A DNA stretch of 64,000 nucleotides, from positions 290,535-354,534 of the forward strand of contig JBGAIB010000006.1 of NCBI GenBank assembly GCA_044225825.1. The letters are read 5' to 3'. The notes below the pieces were generated by a model, which saw nothing but the letters and a program-made list of their open reading frames with translations, ran no database searches and was not told where the DNA came from. Within the stretch, counting starts at the first letter, position 1, and every line of letters begins with the position of its first letter. Below are positions 44,001-52,992 of this stretch, piece after piece. This stretch comes from Bog-950 sp044225825 (GTDB lineage: Bacteria > Bacteroidota > Bacteroidia > Chitinophagales > LD1). The translations under genes were made by a program, and so were the position numbers.

Positions 44001-46875
44001 AGGTACTGGTGGCGCCACCTGGGCTCACCACGTTCCATTGCCAGGTTAAACTTACACCGGTGGTGTTGTTCGAAACACAGGTACTATGACCGGGACATAC
44101 AATGGTATCCAGACTGTAGTTGAAATTCACCAGGTTACCCATGGTTACCGTTTTGGTAATTGAATCGCGACAGCCAAGCGAGTTTTCTACTACCAGCTTG
44201 CACTGGTAAGTGCCGGGAGCCGGATACTGGTGCAGCGGGTTACCTACAGTATCAGTTCCGCCATCACCAAAGCTCCAATACCATTTGCTGATGCCGCAAA
44301 TTGTATCGATGGAGGCATCGTAAAACTGTATAGGGTCAGGCATACACGCATTCAACGGACCGAAGTTCGGATCAATTTTACAGGCTGTAAACAGCGAGTG
44401 AACTACGGTAGTACACTGCGAAGCGCTGATATTGCGCATAGCGATATCAAAATAACCTGAGGACGATACAAAGTATACGTGCGATGCACCTGTTGAACCC
44501 GGATAGTATTGAATTGCTGATGTCGGATTTTGGTCCCAACCGGTCAGGTTCAATAAACTATTAGGCGAGGTATTGGTAAGCGTAATTTGTACCGACTGGT
44601 TTTTGGGAACGCAGAAACTGACCTGAGCCGGGCTTACACTGGCGGAATCGCACGGGGTGGAGAAGGTCTTATCATAACGGTGCACACAATTAAAGGTGTC
44701 GTTGTAAGCTACGATATTCATTGAGCAACTATCGCAACGGGGCACCATAATATAGGGTGCATTGGTACTGCTTGAATCTCCATTACAAAAATGCCACATC
44801 CACCGGTTTGCGCCTTTTGTTTGGTTTACCAGAAAGACGGTATCACCTGAACTACAGGTGGTAGAATCCTTGAATTTTGCAGCCGGAGGATGAACCAGAA
44901 TAGGAATCTTGAAGGTGTCGCCTACGCAACTGTCTCGATAGGTAATAATGGTAGCAGTAAACGTACCATAACTGGTATACATGTGGTCAAATTCTCCGGT
45001 TTGCAGGTTGTCCTGCACAAAGTCGCCATAGTCTACGTGTATCAGGTTAACAGAGTCGCATACTACCGAAAAGTGCACGGAATCTTCTTCAAAGCACATC
45101 GTGTCTGGCGATGCAGTAGCACTACATACAGGTGGATTGCTTACGCAAATGGTATCTATAAGCTTCAGCGAGTCGCGGCAACCACTAAGTGTCGTCACAT
45201 ACAACATCACATCGTAACATCCAGTATTCGAAAATAATTTGGTTATAGGTGCTGAGGTACACGAAGAGGTGATAGCGCTGCCTGGGAAACTCCAGCAAAC
45301 ACTGTCAATCACTTCACCGGGGTATAGCGGGGTAAGGTTGGTGAACTGTACGGTTAATGGCGCACAACCGCGGATGTGGTTCAATCCTATGGCCGGGCGT
45401 ATCCGTTTTAAGTGGGCTAAGTTCTTGGTAATGGTCGACGAACAGCCTGTGCCACCTACCTGAACCGTTAAGGTGCTGTTGGCAGGGTTGTTGGTAAATG
45501 TGTTATAGGTTGCGGTTACCGTTTGTCCTGTTTGTGGCGTGGGCGTAGCGCTCTGGAATGTCCAGCTATAGGTGCAGCCTGCACAAGGTGTAGCGGTATA
45601 AGTAATCGGGAAAGGTGCTTTACACGAAACCGTATCAGTCATGGTAAAGTCGGCAACAGGTTTGGTGTTTACAACCAATACTTGTTGCGAAATGGTAGAA
45701 TTACATCCCGGGCCGAAGCTGGCAGTAACCGTTACGGTATAAGTGCCCGGATTAACGATCGTATAAGAAGGCGTTGAACTGGTAGATATCGGGAAGTTGG
45801 TATTAGGTGTTCCTCCGCTCAGGCTCCAGCTTATGGTGTGCGGCCCCCCCGTTGTAGTGTCGGTAAGTGTTAAGGTAGCCGGCGAACTGGCATTCACACA
45901 CGCAGTTGTAATATTCTGACTAAAGGCTACAATGGGTTGCGATGTAACACAAACCAGGTCATTTTTTTTCAGCGTGTCGCGGCAACCCGAAGGGTGCGAT
46001 ACCACTAACCAAACGTTGTGGCAATTAGCACTGATGGGGAATGTTTCGGAATAAAGCAAACCTGTTGGAGCTTGCGCCGTTTGTTTTACTACGCCATCTA
46101 CTATCCACAGGTAGGTCATGTTAGGACCTGCATCTGCTGCAGTAAAATCAACAGCAAGCGGACCTGAAGCACAGTGCGCTTTGGCATTAGTTTCTGTAAA
46201 CGAAGCAACCGGTGGCGCAATGATGTGTATGATGTCGTTATAGGTGGTATCCGCATAACAACCAACCGAGTTTTTAGCGATAACGGTAATATCATAATAG
46301 CCCGGCGGGCAAATGCAGTTATGAGGAAGTTGGATTGGCGAGTTAGGGCAGCTGTTAAAAAACTGGATCGGACCGCAACCCGGCTGTATTACAAGCGAGT
46401 CAATAGTGCCGTTCGACGTGGTGATTTGGCAAGGTGAACCGCTGGTTACTATCTGGGGGCAGCAGAATTCAACCGGAGCAAAAGTTGTATTGATATGCGG
46501 ATAATCCGAAACAATAATGTTGTTTATAGAGGAGGTACAGCTATCACCATGGCTGTTGAATACTGTTAGCACTAAACAAACCGTTCCTGGGGTAACATCC
46601 ACATAGCTAAAGGTATTGTTTGGGCCGCAGGCCTGAAAGATAACGGCGTTGGTTAAACAATTCTTCAGTTTCCAGCAATACTGGGTTATGGTATATGGAG
46701 GTTGGCTATTGGCCGTAGCGGTAGCCAAAATTGGTTTGGGGGCACAATTGCCCGTTTGCTGTAAAGCAATCGAACAGGTAACCTGGCCATAACCATTAAA
46801 AGGGAGGAAGTACAGTATGGTACTTACAAGTAAAAGTAAAGCTGCGCGCATCAGGGGGTATTTCTTCATCATCAA
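41014..46875 (-). CDS. Giant PKD-repeat adhesin with T9SS type B (gliding motility-associated) sorting domain
   Basis: 1,953 residues. The first methionines (MMMKKYPLMRAALLLLVSTI) begin a signal peptide ending near GYGQ. The body is a long series of PKD and related Ig-like modules of about 80-100 residues, each with motifs such as WSFGDGGTDTVGNPLHQYPA, WNWGDGTTDTVHSPDACHIY and WTFGEGNFSPISNATHIYDR. Cysteines recur at module ends. The C-terminus is a type B sorting domain (IVYVPNTFTPNGDGLNDIFM, YFRIFDRWGHMVFEA, WDGTDLSGQKLNNAVFVYTY). Followed in the same operon by PorP/SprF. By analogy with SprB/SprF, it is a surface adhesin for attachment or gliding (inference). Confidence 0.9.
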   Translation of the reverse strand: MMMKKYPLMRAALLLLVSTILYFLPFNGYGQVTCSIALQQTGNCAPKPILATATANSQPPYTITQYCWKLKNCLTNAVIFQACGPNNTFSYVDVTPGTVCLVLTVFNSHGDSCTSSINNIIVSDYPHINTTFAPVEFCCPQIVTSGSPCQITTSNGTIDSLVIQPGCGPIQFFNSCPNSPIQLPHNCICPPGYYDITVIAKNSVGCYADTTYNDIIHIIAPPVASFTETNAKAHCASGPLAVDFTAADAGPNMTYLWIVDGVVKQTAQAPTGLLYSETFPISANCHNVWLVVSHPSGCRDTLKKNDLVCVTSQPIVAFSQNITTACVNASSPATLTLTDTTTGGPHTISWSLSGGTPNTNFPISTSSTPSYTIVNPGTYTVTVTASFGPGCNSTISQQVLVVNTKPVADFTMTDTVSCKAPFPITYTATPCAGCTYSWTFQSATPTPQTGQTVTATYNTFTNNPANSTLTVQVGGTGCSSTITKNLAHLKRIRPAIGLNHIRGCAPLTVQFTNLTPLYPGEVIDSVCWSFPGSAITSSCTSAPITKLFSNTGCYDVMLYVTTLSGCRDSLKLIDTICVSNPPVCSATASPDTMCFEEDSVHFSVVCDSVNLIHVDYGDFVQDNLQTGEFDHMYTSYGTFTATIITYRDSCVGDTFKIPILVHPPAAKFKDSTTCSSGDTVFLVNQTKGANRWMWHFCNGDSSSTNAPYIMVPRCDSCSMNIVAYNDTFNCVHRYDKTFSTPCDSASVSPAQVSFCVPKNQSVQITLTNTSPNSLLNLTGWDQNPTSAIQYYPGSTGASHVYFVSSSGYFDIAMRNISASQCTTVVHSLFTACKIDPNFGPLNACMPDPIQFYDASIDTICGISKWYWSFGDGGTDTVGNPLHQYPAPGTYQCKLVVENSLGCRDSITKTVTMGNLVNFNYSLDTIVCPGHSTCVSNNTTGVSLTWQWNVVSPGGATSTYNTAAPCFSLPAAGDYKVYMRMQSGSSCTKYDTFTIHVAYPIAAGSISTDTLTCPNPPQVINYTNLSQYWDNTVNWTFGEGNFSPISNATHIYDRPGEYEVTITVTTNDGCSASAIVDTVVIFGPDGNFDYNPKPGICACKDSVDYTISTINATDLTLIWGCSSGFTNVNNLVPGSVNNPTVVNLSIPYCKTDTCQPQLIFEDATGCLVYRDLPFIWIDSPVVKFTFDSYGVCERGNVCFQDITSYSLPPDHSWTVQRFWDFGDPASGALNFDTSANPCHYYDTTGGYNVKLYIRSNLGCFDSIITNLVVISEYPQAGYYGDDTLVCAYSPACFHDTSWIYPLTAADFRIWNWGDGTTDTVHSPDACHIYTTGGLYRVTMTVWDSAGCPDGDSSLYIRVVDNPIADAGGDQTICYGAVTQLNGTGTTNCFWIGPVSNPNTCNPTIQLFQDDSVTLIVTDQYQCADTSTIHLSVARVFADFTVGATFCSDDSICVTDASTNVNGTLTDWQYDFSNNGPLLHGANVCSNYLGFPQGTYNIELLVTDNHGCVDSTTKQVNILPSPSALFALNDTIICSDQQICITDLTTSQTAISGWQWTYGDFPNTPVNGNNPPCHTYAQPYQTNYTVQLVVTDQNNCRDTAAIVVTVNEVPTANFNWNASCESTPMQLTGNSTPGDGALNYCQWMFWQGALNPVYDNNCNTSFQFPAGQYPVQYIVGDVNGCNDTIVKTVTVDSISQLVIYPGDTTICAGTSVDYNVSGVFDQIVWTPNVWISNPNSTTVTVNPLANIGYIISAVNGVCSAASDTFSIRVLQPIPIEVDATPDQIVLGLTSSLTSQIPGQIDSIIWTPAGTLDCYDCPNPIATPIATTTYTATIYYSENGTTCTNSAQVTITVLNNCNDKIVYVPNTFTPNGDGLNDIFMIRGLAATKINYFRIFDRWGHMVFEAQTGAPNEPKWGWDGTDLSGQKLNNAVFVYTYEIECINGETVQGQGNVTLVR

Positions 46876-47081
46876 TACTGAATATAGGAAATAATCAGTT
46901 ACAACATCATTAAATCAATAGAGGTGAAAAGCAAACGGTAAGTTGCATTTCATGTGCCCGATCTTTCCACCGTCTACAAACATAATCAAATGCTTCGTTT
47001 TTCAGAATCTGCACAAAGTGATGTAGATAGGTAGACATTCCTCCATCTTATCACTGTAAAATAAGTAGGTATCTTGGCTGC

Positions 47082-47855
47082 ATGAATTATGGTATTGTTA
47101 AATTGAGCGTAGTTTCCATCCGGAGCGAGCCTAACCATCGTAGCGAGCAGGTTAGTCAGTTGCTTTTTGGTGAAGCCTACGAAGTTACACAGGAACAACA
47201 AGGGTGGCTGTTCATCAGGTGCTTATACGATGATTATACAGGTTGGATAAATGCCGCACAACACCAATCATTAAATGAAAAGGATTTCATGACATGGTCG
47301 GAAACGGATAAAGCGGTAGCCCTTGAAACAGCCTGCAGCGCTTCCAGCAGCGATACAAGCCTCGCAATTTTGGCGGGAAGCACGCTTCCTTCATTTGACG
47401 GACTTAACTTTAAAATAGGACGCGAAAAATTTGTGTATAACGGCCAGGCCATTATACCCGATAACAGCCGTAACCCCGTTTTGCTGGAAAAGGTAGCCAT
47501 GCGTTATTTGAATGCCCCTTATTTATGGGGTGGTCGTTCACCTTTTGGAATCGATTGTTCCGGCTTTACCCAGGTGGTTTTTAAATTTTTGAACATAGAA
47601 CTTAAGCGCGATGCCTATCAACAGGCTGAACAGGGCGTAGCCCTTAATTTCCTTGAAGAAAGTAGTGCCGGAGACCTCGCTTTTTTTGCAAATGAGGAGG
47701 GTAAAATTACCCATACCGGTATGTTGCTAAAGGATAACCGCATAATTCACGCATCCGGTAAGGTGCGCATTGATAAAATTGATCACTTCGGCATTTTTCA
47801 AACTGAAACAAAAAAGTACTCCCATCAGTTAAAGATTATCCGCCGCGTTCTATGA
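47082..47855 (+). CDS. NlpC/P60 peptidase with N-terminal SH3-like domain
   Basis: 257 residues. Residues about 1-70 form an SH3-like cell-wall binding module (LSVVSIRSEPNHRSEQVSQL, YEVTQEQQGWLFIRCLYDDY, TGWINAAQ). A C-terminal NlpC/P60 cysteine peptidase has the catalytic Cys159 in FGIDCSGFTQVVF and a His in EGKITHTGMLLKDN. Such enzymes cut peptide bonds in peptidoglycan stem peptides. No signal peptide is seen, so it may act on recycled muropeptides or leave by another route. Its stop overlaps the sirtuin start by four bases. Confidence 0.88.
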   Translation: MNYGIVKLSVVSIRSEPNHRSEQVSQLLFGEAYEVTQEQQGWLFIRCLYDDYTGWINAAQHQSLNEKDFMTWSETDKAVALETACSASSSDTSLAILAGSTLPSFDGLNFKIGREKFVYNGQAIIPDNSRNPVLLEKVAMRYLNAPYLWGGRSPFGIDCSGFTQVVFKFLNIELKRDAYQQAEQGVALNFLEESSAGDLAFFANEEGKITHTGMLLKDNRIIHASGKVRIDKIDHFGIFQTETKKYSHQLKIIRRVL

Positions 47856-48538
47856 GTACTAAAAAAATAGTAGTGCTTACGGGTGCAGGCATTAGTGCCG
47901 AAAGCGGCATCAAAACATTCCGCGATTCCGGCGGCCTGTGGGAAAATCACCGCATTGAGGATGTAGCTTCACCACAAGGATGGAGCCGTAACCGGGGCAT
48001 GGTGCTCGATTTTTATAACCAGCGGCGCAAGCAGTTATTAACGTGCCAACCTAACCGTGCACATTACGCCCTGGCGGAATTAGAGAAACAGTACGAGGTT
48101 GTAATAATTACACAGAATGTAGACGACCTGCATGAGCGGGGCGGAAGCACCCAAATTATTCATTTGCATGGTGAACTGTTGAAAGCACGCAGTTCGCTCG
48201 ATGAAAGCCTGGTATACGATTGGCCCGGTGATATTAATGTGGGCGATACCTGTGAAAAAGGTTCTCAGTTGCGGCCACATATTGTGTGGTTTGGCGAAAT
48301 GGTTCCTAAAATAGAGGAGGCTATCCCGCACGTTCGCTCTGCGGATATCTTTATTGTGGTCGGCACCTCGCTGGTGGTTTATCCGGCAGCAGGGTTAATT
48401 AATTATACTGGCTACGAAATCCCCAAATACCTGGTTGATCCGCACCCTATGCAGGTACCGGGGATACCTAATCTACACGTAATTGCCGAACCGGCCTCGG
48501 TAGGTGTAGATAAGTTGGTCAAACAATTGTTATCGTAA
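47852..48538 (+). CDS. cobB: Sirtuin-type NAD-dependent protein deacylase, lacking zinc-site cysteines
   Basis: 228 residues, cytosolic. NAD site and fold: VVLTGAGISAESGIKTFRDS, GLWENHRIED, TQNVDDLHERGGS, catalytic His106 in HLHGELLK, and RPHIVWFGEMVP. Tyr55 and Arg58 (DFYNQRRKQ) give the Y-x-x-R motif of sirtuins that remove succinyl or malonyl groups (SIRT5/CobB type). The zinc module normally has four Cys between the His and RPHVVWFGE, but here it has only Cys134 in that region, so the zinc ion is probably absent. The start overlaps the NlpC/P60 gene by four bases (ATGA), and menC follows after ten bases. Confidence 0.92.
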   Translation: MSTKKIVVLTGAGISAESGIKTFRDSGGLWENHRIEDVASPQGWSRNRGMVLDFYNQRRKQLLTCQPNRAHYALAELEKQYEVVIITQNVDDLHERGGSTQIIHLHGELLKARSSLDESLVYDWPGDINVGDTCEKGSQLRPHIVWFGEMVPKIEEAIPHVRSADIFIVVGTSLVVYPAAGLINYTGYEIPKYLVDPHPMQVPGIPNLHVIAEPASVGVDKLVKQLLS

Positions 48539-48548
48539 TTCCAAAAAA

Positions 48549-49580
48549 ATGATTGCCCGTTTCAAAAAATATCAATTACAATTCAAGTCTCCGGTGCTTA
48601 CATCGCGTGGGGCTATGGAGGTTAAAAACGGGTATTATCTGTTTCTAACCCATAACGGCAAAACGGGTATTGGCGAATGTAGTTTTATCGAAGGATTAAG
48701 TAAAGACAGGTTAGAGAACTACGAAGAGGTGCTGACGGCCCTTTGCAGGGCATTTGAAAATAATGCCCTGGAGAAACTTGATCTGCACGATTATCCTTCT
48801 ATACAGTTTGGTTTGGAAACGGCTTTACGGGATCTTGAAAACGGAGGCGGACACCTGATATTTGATAATGCTTTTTCACATGGGCAGCAAACTATACCTA
48901 TTAACGGATTAGTATGGATGGGTTCCGAATCCTTTATGCTCCAGCAGATAAAGGAAAAGCTGGAGGCCGGTTTTTCTTGTGTAAAATTAAAGGTAGGGGC
49001 GTTGCCCTTTGAAGAGGAATGCCGCTTGTTGACCTATATACGTAGTCGATTTTCGCCGCAGCAGATTGAACTGCGCCTGGATGCCAATGGTGCTTTTAAT
49101 GCTACGGATGTAGAAGCTAAATTGGAGACTCTGGCCGCATTTAGCATTCATTCCATTGAGCAGCCTGTAAAGCCCGGGCAGTTAGAATTGATGGCCGGGC
49201 TTTGCAAAAATCCGATAATACCTGTGGCGCTGGATGAAGAATTGATAGCACCTGAACCTGCAGAAAAAATACGGATTCTAGAACGCCTGAAACCTCAGTA
49301 CATCATCCTGAAACCGGGTTTGTTGGGTGGTTTCACAGTTTGCGAACAGTTAATTCATCGCGCAGGTGAATTGGGCATCGCCTGGTGGGCAACCAGTGCA
49401 CTGGAATCTAACATTGGTTTAAATGCTATTGCCCAATGGGTGGCCGGGTTCGATACCAACATGGTGCAGGGGCTTGGTACGGGAGGGCTCTATACCAACA
49501 ATGTTTCGTCCCCGCTCTATATAAAGAATGGAAAATTAGGCTATGATCAAACAAGTGGCTGGGGGAAAGTAGATTGTTAG
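48549..49580 (+). CDS. menC: o-Succinylbenzoate synthase
   Basis: 343 residues of the enolase superfamily, cytosolic, making o-succinylbenzoate from SHCHC in menaquinone synthesis. Visible catalytic pattern: FSCVKLKVGA with Lys148 at the K-x-K site, IELRLDANGAFNATD (first metal Asp), HSIEQPVKPGQ (Glu) and PVALDEELIAP (Asp/Glu). The N-terminal domain begins MIARFKKYQLQFKSPVLTSR with GKTGIGECSFIEGLSKD. It is followed 18 bases later by menE. Together they cover two sequential steps of the classical menaquinone pathway; other men genes are outside the window. Confidence 0.93.
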   Translation: MIARFKKYQLQFKSPVLTSRGAMEVKNGYYLFLTHNGKTGIGECSFIEGLSKDRLENYEEVLTALCRAFENNALEKLDLHDYPSIQFGLETALRDLENGGGHLIFDNAFSHGQQTIPINGLVWMGSESFMLQQIKEKLEAGFSCVKLKVGALPFEEECRLLTYIRSRFSPQQIELRLDANGAFNATDVEAKLETLAAFSIHSIEQPVKPGQLELMAGLCKNPIIPVALDEELIAPEPAEKIRILERLKPQYIILKPGLLGGFTVCEQLIHRAGELGIAWWATSALESNIGLNAIAQWVAGFDTNMVQGLGTGGLYTNNVSSPLYIKNGKLGYDQTSGWGKVDC

Positions 49581-49598
49581 CCATTATTATTGCAGTAG

Positions 49599-50687
49599 AT
49601 GTTCACGATCGATTTTTTAAATGTCAATGATGCTCAGCTGCAACTACTTTGTGCTGAAAAATTAACTGCTGCCATTGATCCTTGGGAACAAAAAGTATGG
49701 AGCTTTTTAAGCCATTGGCTCGATCCGCAGGTAACCGAAATTACCGTCTATACATCCGGCTCAACAGGTAAACCTCGCCCGTTTGTACATAGCAAGCAGG
49801 CCATGATGGCCAGTGCACAGGCTACTTGTTCCTTTTTGGATATTACGCCTGGGCAAATCGCACTATTAGCCTTGCCAGCCGATAAAATCGGCGGAATGAT
49901 GATGCTGGTGCGCAGCTGGCTGTGCAAATTACCCCTGGTATGTATACCTCCTTCTGCAAATCCCTTAAACGATATCCCGGCTGATTTACAAATCCAGTTT
50001 GCTGCTTTTACGCCGATGCAGCTAATGCCGGTGGTAAATTCCTATCAACTATTCCGGCGGTTAGAGGCAATTAAAACGATTATAGTTGGAGGAAGTGAGG
50101 TGCCTAAGGGATTAACCCAGTGGCTAAAGGGATTAAGCAATAACATCTATTTAACTTTTGGTATGACGGAAACCGTTAGCCACATTGCCCTTAAAAAGTT
50201 AAACGGACCCGGGGCAGATGCGCATTTCCGCTTAATGCCCGGTGTGGAAATTACTACCGATAGCCGGGGGTGTTTGCAGATAACTGCCCCCGGATTGGGG
50301 GTAAAAGGCCTGCTTACCAATGATGTGGTTAATGTTATTAACAAGTACGAATTCGAATGGCTGGGTCGTGCTGATAATGTGATAAATACCGGGGGTGTTA
50401 AAGTGCATCCCGAAATGCTGGAACAGGCCATGAAGGAGGACTTGTTGGTACCCTTTTTTATTGCCGGTATTCCGGACCCGGTAACCGGTCAAAAAGTGGT
50501 GCTGGTAATTGAACGGGATACTATCAGCGATAAGGAACTGGATGCAGCACGTGTTTATCTGCAGCAATTGGTAGAAAATACCCGGCCACGGCAGATACTG
50601 TTGGTTCCCCGGTTTATACGTACCGAAAACGGAAAGATCAAACGAGCAGAAAGTTTGGCTCGTGTGGATACCCGTTTCGATTTATAA
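49599..50687 (+). CDS. menE: o-Succinylbenzoate-CoA ligase
   Basis: 362 residues of the AMP-forming adenylating family, shorter than general acyl-CoA ligases, as is usual for Bacteroidota MenE. Hallmarks: TVYTSGSTGKPRPFVHSKQA (P-loop type A3 motif), LALPADKIGGMMMLVRS, YLTFGMTETVSHIALKKL, EFEWLGRADNVINTGGVKVHP, and a C-terminal Lys region (RTENGKIKRAESLARV). It joins CoA to o-succinylbenzoate for menaquinone synthesis. Follows menC by 18 bases. Confidence 0.93.
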   Translation: MFTIDFLNVNDAQLQLLCAEKLTAAIDPWEQKVWSFLSHWLDPQVTEITVYTSGSTGKPRPFVHSKQAMMASAQATCSFLDITPGQIALLALPADKIGGMMMLVRSWLCKLPLVCIPPSANPLNDIPADLQIQFAAFTPMQLMPVVNSYQLFRRLEAIKTIIVGGSEVPKGLTQWLKGLSNNIYLTFGMTETVSHIALKKLNGPGADAHFRLMPGVEITTDSRGCLQITAPGLGVKGLLTNDVVNVINKYEFEWLGRADNVINTGGVKVHPEMLEQAMKEDLLVPFFIAGIPDPVTGQKVVLVIERDTISDKELDAARVYLQQLVENTRPRQILLVPRFIRTENGKIKRAESLARVDTRFDL

Positions 50688-50783
50688 ACGCTCTATCATA
50701 ACCGGTTGGGGGTTATAGGGAAAAGGCTATTTTTGGCCCGCGCATTTCAGGCCTGTGGGTCCCGGAATTCAAAAACTGAGCGT

Positions 50784-51893
50784 ATGGTTACAGAGAACAA
50801 TTTGATAAAGCATGTAGATCAACAGGAAGCACGTGTGTTTGACATGGTGGAGCCCATGGGGCACGAGCAGGTTATGTTCTTTAATGATGCTGAAACAGGA
50901 CTGAAAGGAATTATAGCAATACATAACACCGTTCTGGGCCCTGCCCTTGGCGGTTGCCGCATATGGAATTATGCCAACGAAAGCGAAGCCCTTTGGGATG
51001 TACTGCGCCTTTCGCGTGGTATGACGTTTAAGTCGTCCATAAGTGGTATTAATCTCGGTGGTGGTAAGGCTGTAATTATCGGCAATCCTAAGGTAAAACG
51101 CGACGAAGCCTTCTGGCGCCGTTTTGGTCGTTTTGTTGATAGCCTGAACGGCAATTACATAACAGCCGAAGACGTAGGTACGAGTACCGATGTAATGAGC
51201 ATTGTAATGCAGGAAACCAAACACGTTACCGGTAAGCCGGTAACCGCAGGTGGCACTGGCGATCCTTCACCTTTCACCGCTTACGGCGTGTTTTTGGGCT
51301 TAAAAGCAAGTGTTAAGCAAACCACCGGCAGCGACTCGCTGCAAGGTAAAAAGGTAGCTGTGCAGGGCGTTGGCCATGTAGGCTATTACCTGGTTAAACA
51401 CCTGACTGAACATGGCGCAACTGTATATGTGGCGGATATCAACCAGGCTAACCTGGATGCAGTAACCCGTGATTTTAAAGTGAACGTGGTAGCCCCGGAT
51501 GCTATTTACGACCTGGATGTTGATATTTATGCCCCTTGTGCACTGGGCGCAACGGTTAATAACGACACCATTGCACGCCTCAAGTGTTCCATAATTGCAG
51601 GTGCGGCCAACAACCAGCTGGCTGAAGAGAATATCCATGGCCATATGCTGTTGGATAAGGGCATTCATTATGCGCCCGACTTTTTGATTAATGCAGGTGG
51701 CGTTATTAATTGCTACCGCGAAGTTCACAGCCTGAGCGAAAAAGAAACCAAAGATATTATTGAGCATATTTACGATCGCACCCTGGCTATTTATAAAAAA
51801 GCCAAGGACGAAAGCATACCTACACAGGAAGCTGCTATCCGTATTGCAGTAGACCGTGTAGAACAGGAAAAACTTAAACGCCGGAAGGGCTAA
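50784..51893 (+). CDS. Leucine/valine-type amino acid dehydrogenase
   Basis: 369 residues from the ATG at 50784 (MVTENNLIKHVDQQEARVFD). The Glu/Leu/Phe/Val dehydrogenase pattern is clear: GMTFKSSISGINLGGGKAVI with Lys83 and Lys95 twelve residues apart, as the two active-site lysines of leucine dehydrogenase; GGTGDPSPFTAYGVF; the NAD site KVAVQGVGHVGYYLVKHL; and IIAGAANNQLAE. It deaminates branched-chain amino acids to 2-oxo acids, the entry to branched fatty-acid primer synthesis typical of this phylum. It stands between menE and nusB. Confidence 0.9.
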   Translation: MVTENNLIKHVDQQEARVFDMVEPMGHEQVMFFNDAETGLKGIIAIHNTVLGPALGGCRIWNYANESEALWDVLRLSRGMTFKSSISGINLGGGKAVIIGNPKVKRDEAFWRRFGRFVDSLNGNYITAEDVGTSTDVMSIVMQETKHVTGKPVTAGGTGDPSPFTAYGVFLGLKASVKQTTGSDSLQGKKVAVQGVGHVGYYLVKHLTEHGATVYVADINQANLDAVTRDFKVNVVAPDAIYDLDVDIYAPCALGATVNNDTIARLKCSIIAGAANNQLAEENIHGHMLLDKGIHYAPDFLINAGGVINCYREVHSLSEKETKDIIEHIYDRTLAIYKKAKDESIPTQEAAIRIAVDRVEQEKLKRRKG

Positions 51894-51921
51894 ACCAATC
51901 ATTAAAACGTTCTTATAAATC

Positions 51922-52860
51922 ATGCTGGGTAGAAGAAATTTGAGGGTAAAGGTGATGCAGGTATTATATGCCTGGGAAATGGACCGCGACTTACCCATAA
52001 TTAAGTTGGAAAATCAATTGCATCAGCAGATTCAGCGCTCGGTAGATCTTTACCTCGCTAATCTGCAATACCTGGTAGAGGTTTGTAACTATTCCATGGT
52101 GGACAAGGCCCGCAGGCTGGCCAAGTTTGTGAAAACCGAAGAGGATGAAAAGGCAAGCACCACCATTGCCGCCAATCGTATCGTACGTTATTTGCAGGAG
52201 AACGACTTGTTTAATACCCTTTCAAAAAAGGGTAATGTGCGCCATTATATTTCCGAGGATGTGGTTAAACACTTGTTTAACGATTTGGCAGGCCGCCCTA
52301 AATACAAGGAATACGCCGCATTGCAGCAGCCAACCCTTGAGCAGGATAAGGAAATACTGGACCTTTTGCTGAAGAAGGTATTTGCCGGCGATAAAAACCT
52401 CACGCAGCATCTGGAGGAAACCTTCATCAATTTCGACGATGATAACTCGTTACTGCTGTTGATTATTACCAAATACGTGGAAGGATTTAAGGAGGAGGGA
52501 AGCAGCTTTTTCCAAAACATGGATACCTGGGAAGAGGAAAAGAAATTTGCCAACGACCTGCTGATTAAAACCATTCATAACAGCGAGGAGTTGATTACCT
52601 ACATACAACCCAACCTTAAAAACTGGGAGATGGACCGGGTAGCAATTCTGGATCTGATCCTGATGAAAATGGCTATCTGCGAAATCAAGTATTTCCCTAC
52701 CGTGCCTGTTAAGGTTTCTATCAACGAGTATATCGATATCTCTAAGATGTACAGCACGCCTAAAAGCAAGGATTTTGTAAACGGCGTGCTAGATAAAGTA
52801 CGCCTGCAGATGCTTGATAAAGGCGAAATCAAGAAGTACGGTCGGGGCTTGCTGGAGTAA
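51922..52860 (+). CDS. nusB: Transcription antitermination factor NusB (long form)
   Basis: 312 residues. N-terminal MLGRRNLRVKVMQVLYAWEM is the NusB entry motif. The C-terminal NusB core has WEMDRVAILDLILMKMAICE, FPTVPVKVSINEYIDISKMY and SKDFVNGVLDKVRLQMLDKG. Between these lies an extra helical region of about 150 residues (KFVKTEEDEKASTTIAANRI, YVEGFKEEGSSFFQNMDTWE), the longer form typical of Bacteroidota compared with about 140 residues in other bacteria. It binds boxA RNA in rRNA antitermination. Confidence 0.92.
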   Translation: MLGRRNLRVKVMQVLYAWEMDRDLPIIKLENQLHQQIQRSVDLYLANLQYLVEVCNYSMVDKARRLAKFVKTEEDEKASTTIAANRIVRYLQENDLFNTLSKKGNVRHYISEDVVKHLFNDLAGRPKYKEYAALQQPTLEQDKEILDLLLKKVFAGDKNLTQHLEETFINFDDDNSLLLLIITKYVEGFKEEGSSFFQNMDTWEEEKKFANDLLIKTIHNSEELITYIQPNLKNWEMDRVAILDLILMKMAICEIKYFPTVPVKVSINEYIDISKMYSTPKSKDFVNGVLDKVRLQMLDKGEIKKYGRGLLE

Positions 52861-52934
52861 TTGTGCCGCGGTTCCATCTATTTGATAAACAGTTTTTTAT
52901 GACTGTTTCATGTTATTAACACCATGATTTTCGT

Positions 52935-52954
52935 CAACACAGGGTCAGGTGTTG
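52935..52954 (+). other. Hairpin in the nusB-ccmE gap, weak terminator candidate
   Basis: CAACAC-AGGGTCAG-GTGTTG is a perfect 6-bp inverted repeat with an 8-base loop, followed by GGTTTT rather than a clean T-run. A second, weaker hairpin (AAACAG...CTGTTT, 52887-52908) lies nearer nusB. Either could end nusB transcription, but the T tract is poor. Confidence 0.35.
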
Positions 52955-52992
52955 GGTTTTGCTGTAATTTAGCGCCGTAATTAAGTGGTAAG

